Positions 42,295-51,276 of a stretch of 64,000 nucleotides of DNA are shown piece by piece. The notes under the pieces are model-generated. The model saw nothing but the letters and a program-made list of their open reading frames with translations. It had not been told where the DNA came from and searched no databases. The stretch comes from Flavobacterium hungaricum (GTDB lineage Bacteria; Bacteroidota; Bacteroidia; Flavobacteriales; Flavobacteriaceae). The number at the start of each line of letters is the position of its first letter. Position 1 is the stretch's first letter. The position numbers and the translations under genes were made by a program. Where the stretch lies: the NCBI RefSeq assembly GCF_015182285.1, contig NZ_PRDM01000002.1, forward strand, positions 620,001-684,000. Reading direction: 5' to 3'.

Positions 42295-42777
42295 TTACAA
42301 GAACTTTTTGTCAAACATCAACGGAAGTAGATTTTTTAGAGATTCGGATTTGTAAATCTCTCCTATTTCTCCCATAAAATAAATTTCGATTGGGCTTTCT
42401 TGTTTGATTTCATATTCTGCAATAGATTGGCGGCAAGAACCGCAAGGTGGAATTGGCGCTTGGGTCTGATTGTTGTCTGAAGCAGCTGTAATAGCCATTT
42501 TTAAAATTTTTGCTTCTGGATATGCGCTTCCGGCATAAAAAATGGCTGTTCGTTCTGCACAAAGCCCAGAAGGGTAAGCGGCGTTTTCCTGATTGGAGCC
42601 TGTTATTATTTTTCCGTTATCTAAAAGTAAAGCGGCACCGACTCTAAAATGCGAATAGGGAGCGTAGGCTTTTTTTCTAATTTCAACAGCTTGATTCATT
42701 AAGTTTTGAATGTCTTCTGGAAGTTCTTTTAAATTGTCAAATATTGTAAATGATGTTGTTACGTTTATTTCTTTCAT
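42295..42777 (-). CDS. cdd: cytidine deaminase
   Basis: Cdd converts cytidine and deoxycytidine to uridine and deoxyuridine in pyrimidine salvage. The 160-residue protein is of the homotetrameric type, with zinc ligands C73 (with the proton shuttle E75 in CAERTAIF) and C112/C115 (PCGSCRQ). The substrate-binding region YSHFRVGAALLLDNG and the segment GSNQENAAYPSGL are typical. It lies between porV and pdhA on the same strand. Confidence 0.95.
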   Translation of the reverse strand: MKEINVTTSFTIFDNLKELPEDIQNLMNQAVEIRKKAYAPYSHFRVGAALLLDNGKIITGSNQENAAYPSGLCAERTAIFYAGSAYPEAKILKMAITAASDNNQTQAPIPPCGSCRQSIAEYEIKQESPIEIYFMGEIGEIYKSESLKNLLPLMFDKKFL

Positions 42778-42797
42778 TCGGATATATGGGAAAAAAA

Positions 42798-42828
42798 ATC
42801 CAAATTCCTGAAATGCCGGAATTTGGAT
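42798..42828 (-). terminator. porV terminator
   Basis: ATCCAAATTCC and GGAATTTGGAT form an 11-bp stem followed by an A/T run on the minus strand, 28 nt after the porV stop. Confidence 0.85.
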
Positions 42829-42855
42829 TGTATGTTTTTATTTCTGTTTTACTCT

Positions 42856-44061
42856 TTAATAAGTTTCGTATTTGTCTCCAAAGTTAAACGTTAATGAGAA
42901 ACGAAGTGTATTTTCTAACGGATTTTTAACTTTAGATGCCGAGAATAAGTACGAAACATCAATTTTCATGATGCTGTATTTAAAACCTGCTCCTAAAGAA
43001 AAGAATTGTTTGGCACCTTTTTCAGGACTTTCGTGGTAATATCCTAAACGCATAGCAAAAGCATCCTGATACGTATATTCTCCAGCAACGCTATAAGTGA
43101 TTTCTTTCATCTCTTCGCTGAATCCGCCTGGAGCATCACCAAATGATTTAAAAATTCCAGATACCCATCCAATTTTTTTGTAATCATTATACGCGATATT
43201 ATTTGCTTCGCTTTGCGAAATATCTCCAACGTCGTCATAGTCACCGTCTCCATTCGAATCAAAAGGAGTTCCCGCGCCGGGAGGTGTCGGAACCATTAGT
43301 TTTGTAAGTTCGGCACTTATGGCTACTTTATTGTAGTCGTCTAAAATAAAATCAAAGCCAGCTCCGATTCTTAAATTTGCAGGCAGGAAATTAGAGCTTA
43401 AGTCGTCGTTATCATAACTTATTTTTGGTCCCATATTCTGCAGATTAATTCCGGCTCTCCATCTTCCGTTAAAATCAGAATATGCTATTTCTTCCGATTG
43501 ATAAAAGGCGGCAATATCTACAGCAAAAGAACTTGCAGCTTTGGCATCTACATTTTCTGAAGCTACTTTTAAGTTAGAATTGATGAATCTCGCTGCTACT
43601 GCCATCGAGAATTCTTCACTTAATTTTAATGAATAAGATCCGTCTAAGGCAAATTCGTTTGGCGTTACTTCTCTTACAGGTTCTGTTGGGTCGCCTGTTT
43701 GTCTCAGTTCAATTCCTCCAAATCCAAAATAACGGAAACTTCCTGCAAAAGCACTTCGGTCGTTAATTTTGTTGTAATAGGTTAATTGTCCCAATGAAAT
43801 ATCATTGGCTAAATCTGTTAAATAAGGAGTGTAACTTATAGAAAGACCTTGGGCTTCTTCTGCAAAAGCATATTTTGCAGGATTCCATTGCTGTGAATAA
43901 GCGTCGGTAGAAGTGGCTACACCCTGATCCCCTAAACCTGCCGCTCTAGCATCTGCTGCGACTAATAAAAAAGGGACTCCTGTAGTGATTGGTTTTGATT
44001 CCTGCGCTTGGGAATTATAAAATACAAAAAAACAAAGTAATAAAAGTGATATTTTTTTCAT
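42856..44061 (-). CDS. porV: type IX secretion outer-membrane protein PorV
   Basis: PorV (LptO) is the outer-membrane barrel that collects type IX cargo from the SprA translocon and delivers it to PorU. The 401-residue protein has a signal peptide ending NSQAQ. It then has the PorV opening GVPFLLVAADARAAGLGD and STDAYSQQWNPAKYAF, and FadL-like beta strands to the end (NTLRFSLTFNFGDKYETY). It follows porU by 39 nt on the same strand but also has its own promoter inside the porU end. Confidence 0.95.
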   Translation of the reverse strand: MKKISLLLLCFFVFYNSQAQESKPITTGVPFLLVAADARAAGLGDQGVATSTDAYSQQWNPAKYAFAEEAQGLSISYTPYLTDLANDISLGQLTYYNKINDRSAFAGSFRYFGFGGIELRQTGDPTEPVREVTPNEFALDGSYSLKLSEEFSMAVAARFINSNLKVASENVDAKAASSFAVDIAAFYQSEEIAYSDFNGRWRAGINLQNMGPKISYDNDDLSSNFLPANLRIGAGFDFILDDYNKVAISAELTKLMVPTPPGAGTPFDSNGDGDYDDVGDISQSEANNIAYNDYKKIGWVSGIFKSFGDAPGGFSEEMKEITYSVAGEYTYQDAFAMRLGYYHESPEKGAKQFFSLGAGFKYSIMKIDVSYLFSASKVKNPLENTLRFSLTFNFGDKYETY

Positions 44062-44085
44062 TTATGGGACTGGTAAGTTTAGATG

Positions 44086-44114
44086 CAAATATATATAATA
44101 TTATAAAATGACAA
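44086..44114 (-). promoter_or_regulatory. internal porV promoter
   Basis: TATATTTG (44093-44086) and TTG (44114-44112) on the minus strand are separated by 18 nt, a good flavobacterial promoter. The TTG lies in the last codons of porU, so porV can be expressed apart from porU. Confidence 0.7.
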
Positions 44115-47100
44115 GCTTTTCGTATTTTTCTGCTTTTTTATTTGTTAAATTTGATTTAACAGTAAGTTTGTAAATATACACTCCTTTTCCGATTTTGTCA
44201 CCAAAATCGTCTTTTCCGTCCCAAGTTATTTCTCTCGATAAAAAACCTTCTGTAGTAACAATCTGGTTTTTGGTCCAGACCACTTTTCCGGTAATCGTCA
44301 TTACTTGTACCTGTACGTCTAGGGGTTCGTAAGGTCTGTTATGCGAAAACCAAAATTGCGTATAGGTAGAAAATGGATTAGGATAATTAAGAACGTGCGA
44401 TAATGTTAATGAATCATCTCCGACAACAGTAAACTGAATTTCACTAGTTACAGGATTGTTGTAAACATCCCAGGCAGTAAAACTTATCGTATGCAGTCCG
44501 GGAGCTAAATTTCTAAATGGAAAACGTAAATTTCCGTTCGTATAATCATCTAATTTTGTTTGATAATAATCATTCAAAATATAAGGGTTACTCACATCTC
44601 CGTCTAAAACTGCAATGATGTCGTGCCCGATACCGCTTGCTGTATTGATTCCGTTTTCGTCTTCCAGAAAGGCCAAAAGAAATGGGGATTCGTTTGTAAT
44701 TCCTCCAGAAACAAAAGTTTCGTCATTCATATATAACTTAACTTTCGGACTTATATTGTCCTGAGGTGCATTTTCATTTATTCCTCCAATTTTTATAGCA
44801 GTATTATAGCCATTTTGGTTTTCTAAGGCTTGATTTTTCTTGGCATAAAAACTTATTCGGCCATTATCAACAGGAATCCTAATGTCTCTCGGAACCACAA
44901 AACTAAATTCAAATTGGCCGTTGTTTACCGATGCATTTCCTCTAAAAATGGTTTCTCCTAAAGTTTTAAACGGCATCGACGGACTGTAGCCATCATTGTT
45001 TAAAGTTGCAGAGGTAATCATTTTATCAAAAATGGCTGTGGCTAATTCTCCATTGTAGCTGGTTAACAGATTATTGTTTTCGTCTGTAATTTCGCCGGAG
45101 ATTTTGATTTTTGCCAGAGATTTAAAATCGGGGAGAGGCTGGCTTACCAAAATATCATTAACTTTTGTAAGGTTGATTCTGGGTTTTGGTATTGCAAGCA
45201 TCAAAGCTGGATCGCCGATATAAAAAATGACATTGCTCGAAGAGCTCGGGTTTTCATTTTTAGAAATTCTAAGCGTTTCTGCGATAGTGTTGTATTGGTT
45301 TGAACCGTAAGACAATAAATTTTTGCTCAAACTATCATTGAAGTTTTCGGCATTAAACTGACCAATTGAGCGTATCGTTGTTAACATTGAGATGGCGCCT
45401 CCTTTAGGATTCCAATATGTGTATTCTCCTGCCGTTGGTCTGGTAGGGTCATCAAAACGAGAGAATTCGCAGGTAATTGTAATAAATAAAGGGTATTTGT
45501 ATTGGTTGTTTAAATTTTGCCCGTCTGATTTTTCCCAAATTCTTTCGCTGGCCAATCCGTCTTCGCCGCCGTGTCCTAAATAATTAAAGACCAATGCACC
45601 TTTCTCGAATGCATCAAAAAAGTCTGTTCTCGCTTTCGGATATCGAGAGCCTCCAGCAGAAGCTTCTTGGGTATAAGAGTCTAAAAGTATTTTCTCTATA
45701 TTAAAGAAAGGTTTTTCGGTGGCAATAACATCGGCAAGATTATTTTGACGTGCCTGTAGTGAAGCGTCCGAACTTTGATCGGAGTCATCGCTTACCAATA
45801 CAAAATTATTACGCCAGTTTCCGTAGGACTTCGTGTCGTGATATTCTAAAACTTTATTGACCATTTCAGAGGCTTGAGCGTTATCTGAAACCAGCATTCG
45901 TCCTACGGCAATATCAATGCCACCAAAAAACGAAATGATATTTCCTTCGTCGGCATCCATTAGTGCGTAAAAATCATCAGAAGCAAAAGAAGATTCGCCG
46001 GTGGTGTTGCTGTTTAAGGAATGATATATAGGTACAATATTGGTGTTGTTCGAGATTCGGTCTTTGTAATCGTAAGAAGCATCTCCAAATAAATTAACGT
46101 ATCGAATTCTTTTTTCTGGTGATGAAGCGTTCTCATATATATAACGAATGCAGTTGCGAATTGCGGCTATATCCTGTTTTCCTGAAGAGAATTCCTGAAA
46201 GATATTTTCGAGCGTAATTACTTTGACATTTAAATTCGAGTAATTTCTATGGAAAACGGCCAGTTTCTCTGCTTGAGAAGTCAATGATTTTGGACTTATG
46301 ATGATATAGTCTAAATCCTGAAAGCTGTTTTGATTGTTTTTTAATAAAGTGCCCTTTAGATTTTGATTGGCTATTTTGGGCTGATTGTCTTTTAATGGGG
46401 TGTAATAATCCGATGGCTCAACAGCGATGTATTTTCGAACTTCGCCAAGTGCAGCTTTGAAGGTTATAGTGTTCTGATTTGTGTTTTCTATTTTGGTTAT
46501 ATTATATAGGTCTGTAATATCCCAAATCTGCGAAATGCTGGAGGCGTTTCCGATGGTATAATTTACTACTCCTATGCTGGATGCTGCAGCATCGTATCGA
46601 AATTTAAATTGTTTGCCTGTGCCAAGAAGTTTTCTTTTTGCAATAATGTTTATATAATCCAGATAGCCTTTGGAGCCTGGCACACCATTATTATTATAGG
46701 TAAGTTTAATTTTTGTGTTTTCTGTTCCGGTAAAAGTCGTGTTTGACTGAAGTTTACCATTATAATATTTGGTTTCAGAACTTGTTGGTAAAGCATTGAA
46801 ATTAATGGTTCCGATATTTTGTCCATTAGCGGCGATGCTGAATGAAGTAGGGGTATATGCGGCGGCGGCGGTATTTATTTCTATCTTAACAGGAACAGAT
46901 GCTTCAATATTAGGGAAAGAAAAACTAAATTCTTGTTCTTGATTAATGTCAAAAGATTCTCCAAGCCATTGTCTGCCTAAATGAGCAATATTGGTTTGGT
47001 CAATTTCGTGATACTGATAGTCATCAAACGTGTTGAGCTCTAATGTTGTGTTGGCTGAAGGCTGATTAAAGTTCGCAATTCGTTTTCCGTCACCTCCAGA

Positions 47101-47937
47101 AGCGGTGATATAATAATAGGATTTTGTGTCGTATAGATTGATGTTGGTCTGGCTTTCAGTGTTCCAATTTTCAATTCCTTCAGCATAAAAAAGGATGTAG
47201 TCTTCATTATTAAAGGTGCCGTCATTTTCTCCGATAATTTGAACAGCGTTTTCTGTTAAATCTTCGGGATAGTATGTGTCATTTGCTAATGGCAGCATTC
47301 TGCCCCCGTTTCCGTATATTTTTATTCTTCTTGGATCAACTTTAGATGGATCAAAACCAAGACTTTGCAGGAAAGATCTCGATATTTTATAAACTCCTGA
47401 TTTTTCGACATAAAAACGATACCAGTCACCCGATGCTAAAACAGAATTAGAGATTGCGGCGGTTTTTTGAAAACTTGTCGACCCGCTGGTTCTTGCTGTT
47501 AAATTATTTACAGAATAGGTAAAAGATTTAATTCTTTTAAAGTTGTTTCCTTCTTTGATTATGGGGTTAAGCAGTAGAAAAATTTGCCTTTGACCACGTG
47601 ATGAAGCAGTTTTTAGAGTTTCATCTGGCTTTTCAGGGATGCTTTTTTGGGACAAATCGCCAAGATCTGCGGCTGAGATCGATTCGTAAATTACATTAGA
47701 AATTTGCACTGACGCACCTCCGCTGGCGTTGGTTTGATCCAAATGGAGCATAAGGGTGATGCTTTTTTTGCTGGAATCAAAGCGGAAAGTATTTCCAGAA
47801 AAGTACGGAATTATCATTTTTGACTCGCCGAAATTCATCTCTTTTTTCTCTTTCCAATCTATTGTGAAGCTCCCATTTATCTGGGAAAAGGAGATAATGG
47901 GAAGTAGAAAAAAATATAGAATTAAAGCTTGTTTCAT
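44101..47937 (-). CDS. porU: type IX secretion signal peptidase PorU
   Basis: PorU is the cell-surface gingipain-family (C25) enzyme that removes the C-terminal secretion signal of type IX cargo and links it to the surface. The 1278-residue protein has a signal peptide (LPIISFSQ). An N-terminal region precedes the peptidase domain, where His789 (NYLGHGGEDG) and Cys823 (TITCEFSRF) form the catalytic dyad. The C-terminal part has an Ig-like domain and a gliding-type C-terminal domain (VLNYPNPFSTYTQF, WDGKDDFGDKIGKGVYIYKL). It is divergent from gldJ and upstream of porV, as in F. johnsoniae. Confidence 0.95.
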   Translation of the reverse strand: MKQALILYFFLLPIISFSQINGSFTIDWKEKKEMNFGESKMIIPYFSGNTFRFDSSKKSITLMLHLDQTNASGGASVQISNVIYESISAADLGDLSQKSIPEKPDETLKTASSRGQRQIFLLLNPIIKEGNNFKRIKSFTYSVNNLTARTSGSTSFQKTAAISNSVLASGDWYRFYVEKSGVYKISRSFLQSLGFDPSKVDPRRIKIYGNGGRMLPLANDTYYPEDLTENAVQIIGENDGTFNNEDYILFYAEGIENWNTESQTNINLYDTKSYYYITASGGDGKRIANFNQPSANTTLELNTFDDYQYHEIDQTNIAHLGRQWLGESFDINQEQEFSFSFPNIEASVPVKIEINTAAAAYTPTSFSIAANGQNIGTINFNALPTSSETKYYNGKLQSNTTFTGTENTKIKLTYNNNGVPGSKGYLDYINIIAKRKLLGTGKQFKFRYDAAASSIGVVNYTIGNASSISQIWDITDLYNITKIENTNQNTITFKAALGEVRKYIAVEPSDYYTPLKDNQPKIANQNLKGTLLKNNQNSFQDLDYIIISPKSLTSQAEKLAVFHRNYSNLNVKVITLENIFQEFSSGKQDIAAIRNCIRYIYENASSPEKRIRYVNLFGDASYDYKDRISNNTNIVPIYHSLNSNTTGESSFASDDFYALMDADEGNIISFFGGIDIAVGRMLVSDNAQASEMVNKVLEYHDTKSYGNWRNNFVLVSDDSDQSSDASLQARQNNLADVIATEKPFFNIEKILLDSYTQEASAGGSRYPKARTDFFDAFEKGALVFNYLGHGGEDGLASERIWEKSDGQNLNNQYKYPLFITITCEFSRFDDPTRPTAGEYTYWNPKGGAISMLTTIRSIGQFNAENFNDSLSKNLLSYGSNQYNTIAETLRISKNENPSSSSNVIFYIGDPALMLAIPKPRINLTKVNDILVSQPLPDFKSLAKIKISGEITDENNNLLTSYNGELATAIFDKMITSATLNNDGYSPSMPFKTLGETIFRGNASVNNGQFEFSFVVPRDIRIPVDNGRISFYAKKNQALENQNGYNTAIKIGGINENAPQDNISPKVKLYMNDETFVSGGITNESPFLLAFLEDENGINTASGIGHDIIAVLDGDVSNPYILNDYYQTKLDDYTNGNLRFPFRNLAPGLHTISFTAWDVYNNPVTSEIQFTVVGDDSLTLSHVLNYPNPFSTYTQFWFSHNRPYEPLDVQVQVMTITGKVVWTKNQIVTTEGFLSREITWDGKDDFGDKIGKGVYIYKLTVKSNLTNKKAEKYEKLVIL

Positions 47938-48020
47938 AGGTCAAAAAAAGTGGGTTTAAATTAAAAATAATTTAGAAAGTAAAAATATGGTATTTCATGT
48001 TATAGTAATAATAAAAAGTA

Positions 48021-48028
48021 TATTTTTG
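48021..48028 (+). promoter_or_regulatory. probable gldJ promoter (-7 element)
   Basis: TATTTTTG matches TAnnTTTG, which would give a leader of about 110 nt. The -33 element is poor. The 207-nt porU-gldJ gap holds no clear porU promoter. Confidence 0.45.
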
Positions 48029-48144
48029 CGTTCGTAACTATAGGTTATTTTCTGGTAAAAAACAGTGAAATAAAATTATTAGAACAGATGTTGCTAATTA
48101 AATGTTAATTATTATATTGCAGCACCTAAATTTATCACCTAAGA

Positions 48145-49836
48145 ATGAGTATGAAAGTAAACAAAATTGTAGTCTTGCAATTAATGATGTCAATGGTATT
48201 GATGTTGGGCACGGCTAGTTGTAGCAAAAAATCGAGTTCAAGCCACGCTTCTAGAGCAACAGGTTGGGATGTAGATAGTCAGAATGGAACTGCTGCTAGA
48301 AATGCAGGTAAAAAACAACAGGCAGGACCTGGTTTGGTTTTTGTTGAAGGAGGTACGTTTACAATGGGTAAAGTACAGGATGATGTTATGCACGATTGGA
48401 ATAACACACCGACTCAGCAACACGTTCAATCATTCTACATGGATGAAACCGAAGTTACAAATGGTATGTACTTAGAATACCTAGAGTGGTTAAAGAAAGT
48501 TTTCCCGCCGACAGAAGAAAATTACAAAAATATTTACGAAGGAGCATCTCCTGATACTTTAGTTTGGAGAAATCGTTTAGGATATAACGAAACGATGACT
48601 AATAACTATTTAAGACACCCATCTTATGCTAATTACCCTGTAGTTGGTGTGAACTGGATTCAAGCTGTTGAATTTAGTAAATGGAGAACAGACCGTGTAA
48701 ACGAAGCTGTTTTAGAAAAAAGCGGTTATCTTAAAAAAGGTGCTAAAACAAATGATGTAAGTGCAGAAAGTTTGTTTAATACGGAAGCTTACCTTGCTTC
48801 TCCATCTACTACTTATGGTGGAAATGAAGAATTGGTATTAAAGAAAAACCCTAGCGGAAGAAGACCAAAAGCTGGTAAAGACGGTGTAGTTCCAGAAGAA
48901 AAGAATGTTTACGCACAACGTTCTTCAGGAGTTATTCTTCCAGAATACAGACTTCCAACTGAAGCAGAATGGGAATACGCAGCAGCTGCTGATGTAGGAC
49001 AAAGAGAATATAACATCTATAAAGGACAAAAGAAATATCCTTGGTCTGGAGATTATACACGTTCTAGTAAACGTAAAAACAGAGGAGATCAATTGGCAAA
49101 CTTTAAACAAGGAAACGGTGATTACGGTGGAATTGCAGGTTGGTCAGATGACGGAGCAGATATTACAAATGCTGTGAAGAGCTACGCTCCAAACGATTTC
49201 GGTTTGTATGATATGGCCGGAAACGTTGCAGAATGGGTTGCCGATGTTTACAGACCTATTATTGATAATGAAGCAAATGATTTCAACTACTTTAGAGGTA
49301 ATCAATATGCTAAAAACAAAATTGGTAAAGACGGAAAACTTGAAATCGTTACGACTTCTAACATTAAATACGATACTTTAAGCAATGGTAAAGTTGTAGC
49401 AAGAAACCTTCCAGGAGAAATTGCTCAAGTACCAGTTGATGAGCAGGAAACTTATTTGAGACAAAATTTCAGTACAAGTGATAATATCAACTACAGAGAT
49501 GGTGATAAACAATCTTCTAGATATTTTGACTTTGGAGATTCTGAATCAGGACCAAAAGCGGATCAAACAATGTACAACTCTCCTAAACATAATGTAACAG
49601 TTGACAGTTTAGGAAAAATGACTAGAAAGTATGACAGCTCTAGTAAACGTACTACTTTAATCGATGATAAAGTAAGAGTTTATAAAGGAGGTTCTTGGAG
49701 AGATAGAGCATACTGGTTAGATCCAGCTCAAAGAAGATATTTCCCTCAAGATATGGCTACAGACTATTTAGGTTTTAGATGTGCAATGTCTAGAGTAGGT
49801 GCAAAAACTGAAAGAAGAAAATCACCAAGGAATTAA
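48145..49836 (+). CDS. gldJ: gliding motility lipoprotein GldJ
   Basis: GldJ is an outer-membrane-associated lipoprotein needed for gliding and for stability of GldK in the type IX motor complex. The 563-residue protein has a lipoprotein signal ending GTASC (C26) and a formylglycine-generating-enzyme (SUMF1)-like fold. Segments are FVEGGTFTMG, the DETEVTNGMYLEYLEWL helix, YRLPTEAEWEYAAAAD, DFGLYDMAGNVAEWVADVY, and the closing KGGSWRDRAYWLDPAQRR...GFRCAMSR. The FGE catalytic cysteine pair is not apparent, so it is probably structural. ATG 48145 or 48151 (MKVNK) could start translation. It is followed by a terminator and murF. Confidence 0.95.
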   Translation: MSMKVNKIVVLQLMMSMVLMLGTASCSKKSSSSHASRATGWDVDSQNGTAARNAGKKQQAGPGLVFVEGGTFTMGKVQDDVMHDWNNTPTQQHVQSFYMDETEVTNGMYLEYLEWLKKVFPPTEENYKNIYEGASPDTLVWRNRLGYNETMTNNYLRHPSYANYPVVGVNWIQAVEFSKWRTDRVNEAVLEKSGYLKKGAKTNDVSAESLFNTEAYLASPSTTYGGNEELVLKKNPSGRRPKAGKDGVVPEEKNVYAQRSSGVILPEYRLPTEAEWEYAAAADVGQREYNIYKGQKKYPWSGDYTRSSKRKNRGDQLANFKQGNGDYGGIAGWSDDGADITNAVKSYAPNDFGLYDMAGNVAEWVADVYRPIIDNEANDFNYFRGNQYAKNKIGKDGKLEIVTTSNIKYDTLSNGKVVARNLPGEIAQVPVDEQETYLRQNFSTSDNINYRDGDKQSSRYFDFGDSESGPKADQTMYNSPKHNVTVDSLGKMTRKYDSSSKRTTLIDDKVRVYKGGSWRDRAYWLDPAQRRYFPQDMATDYLGFRCAMSRVGAKTERRKSPRN

Positions 49837-49855
49837 GATTTAGAAATTCCAATAT

Positions 49856-49911
49856 AAAAAATTCCAAATTCCAAAAGCTGCATAATCAGTCTGGAATTTG
49901 GAATTTTTTTA
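49856..49911 (+). terminator. gldJ terminator
   Basis: AAATTCCAAATTCCA pairs with TGGAATTTGGAATTT across an 18-nt loop and is followed by a T-run. Confidence 0.8.
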
Positions 49912-49953
49912 TTCTTTTTTTTCTAATTTTATGATCTATTAAAATAAAATAAA

Positions 49954-51237
49954 ATGGATATTCAAGACATTCATAGCTTGTTTTTAGAATGCAGCTCTCT
50001 TTCAATTGATACTCGAAAAATTGAAAAAGATTCTATTTTTTTTGCTATTAAAGGCGATAATTTTGATGCCAATACTTTTGCAAAAGAAGCCCTGGATCTA
50101 GGAGCTCTATTTGTGATTATTGACAACGAAAACTATTATATAGACAATAGAACAATTTTGGTTCAGAACAGCTTAGAGACACTTCAGGAGCTGGCTAAAT
50201 TTCATCGTGCTTATTTAGGGCTTCCAATTGTGGCTTTAACAGGCAGTAATGGCAAAACCACTACTAAGGAACTTATTAATGCGGTGTTGTCAAAAAAGTT
50301 TATAACCAAAGCAACTATTGGAAATTTAAATAATCATATCGGTGTGCCATTAACTTTGCTTTCTTTTACCAAAGAAACTGAAATCGGTATTGTAGAAATG
50401 GGAGCCAATCATCAAAAAGAAATTGAATTTTTGTGTGAAATTGCACAACCTGACTTTGGTTACATTACTAATTTCGGGAAAGCACACTTAGAGGGATTTG
50501 GCGGTGTAGAAGGTGTGATTGCAGGTAAAAGTGAAATGTATCATTATTTGCGCGCCAAAGAAAAAATGGCTTTTGTGAATCTGGAAGATCCTATCCAAAT
50601 CGAAAAATCTAGTGGAATTAAAGCGTTTACTTTTGGTATAAAGCGCGATAATGCGGATCTTGATATTATTACTGTTCAAGCGAATCCTTTTGTAGAAATA
50701 GACTTTAAAGAGTTCTCAGTAAAATCGCATCTGATAGGTCTTTATAATGCTAATAATATCAATGCTGCAGCTGCTATTGGGCGTTATTTTGAAGTTAATG
50801 ATCTTGATATTAAAGAGGCTTTAGAAAACTATATTCCGGCCAATAACAGATCGCAGTTGATGCATAAAGGGTCTAACGAAATTATTTTAGATGCCTATAA
50901 TGCAAATCCAAGCAGTATGGCTGTGGCGATTACAAACTTTGTGCAGTTAGATAAAGAAAATAAAATTATGATTCTGGGCGATATGTTTGAACTGGGGGCG
51001 GAAAGTGCCCAGGAACATAAAGCGATAGTTGATTCTGTTTTGAAAGAGAGTAATGTTCGTTCTTATTTTGTTGGAAAAGCATTCTATGAAAATAAGATTT
51101 CAAGCAGTGAAATTCTATTTTTTGAAACTTTTGATTTCTTTAAAGATTTTCTGCAGACTGCAAAATTTGAAAACAATACAATTTTAATTAAAGGATCCAG
51201 AGGTATGGCCTTAGAAAGAGCCTTAGATTTTCTTTAA
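49954..51237 (+). CDS. murF: UDP-N-acetylmuramoyl-tripeptide--D-alanyl-D-alanine ligase
   Basis: MurF adds D-Ala-D-Ala to UDP-MurNAc-tripeptide, the last cytosolic step of peptidoglycan precursor synthesis. The 427-residue protein has the Mur-ligase three-domain arrangement. An N-terminal substrate domain (DTRKIEKDSIFFAIKGDNFD) leads to the ATP-binding P-loop GSNGKTTTKEL (97-107). NNHIGVPLTLL and MGANHQKEIEFLC follow in the central domain, and the C-terminal domain begins near ILDAYNANPSSM. The gldJ-murF order is conserved in Flavobacterium. Confidence 0.95.
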   Translation: MDIQDIHSLFLECSSLSIDTRKIEKDSIFFAIKGDNFDANTFAKEALDLGALFVIIDNENYYIDNRTILVQNSLETLQELAKFHRAYLGLPIVALTGSNGKTTTKELINAVLSKKFITKATIGNLNNHIGVPLTLLSFTKETEIGIVEMGANHQKEIEFLCEIAQPDFGYITNFGKAHLEGFGGVEGVIAGKSEMYHYLRAKEKMAFVNLEDPIQIEKSSGIKAFTFGIKRDNADLDIITVQANPFVEIDFKEFSVKSHLIGLYNANNINAAAAIGRYFEVNDLDIKEALENYIPANNRSQLMHKGSNEIILDAYNANPSSMAVAITNFVQLDKENKIMILGDMFELGAESAQEHKAIVDSVLKESNVRSYFVGKAFYENKISSSEILFFETFDFFKDFLQTAKFENNTILIKGSRGMALERALDFL

Positions 51238-51244
51238 AAAATAG

Positions 51245-51275
51245 CAAAAGCCATTCACAACGAATGGCTTTTGTT
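51245..51275. terminator. bidirectional terminator after murF
   Basis: CAAAAGCCATTC and GAATGGCTTTTG form a perfect stem with a T-run after it on the plus strand. The convergent regulator gene ends 2 nt away. Confidence 0.9.
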
Positions 51276-51276
51276 T

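Noticed and set aside
48145-49836. GldJ as an active formylglycine-generating enzyme
   Set aside because: The fold is FGE-like, but the catalytic cysteine pair is not evident and GldJ is a known structural gliding lipoprotein.
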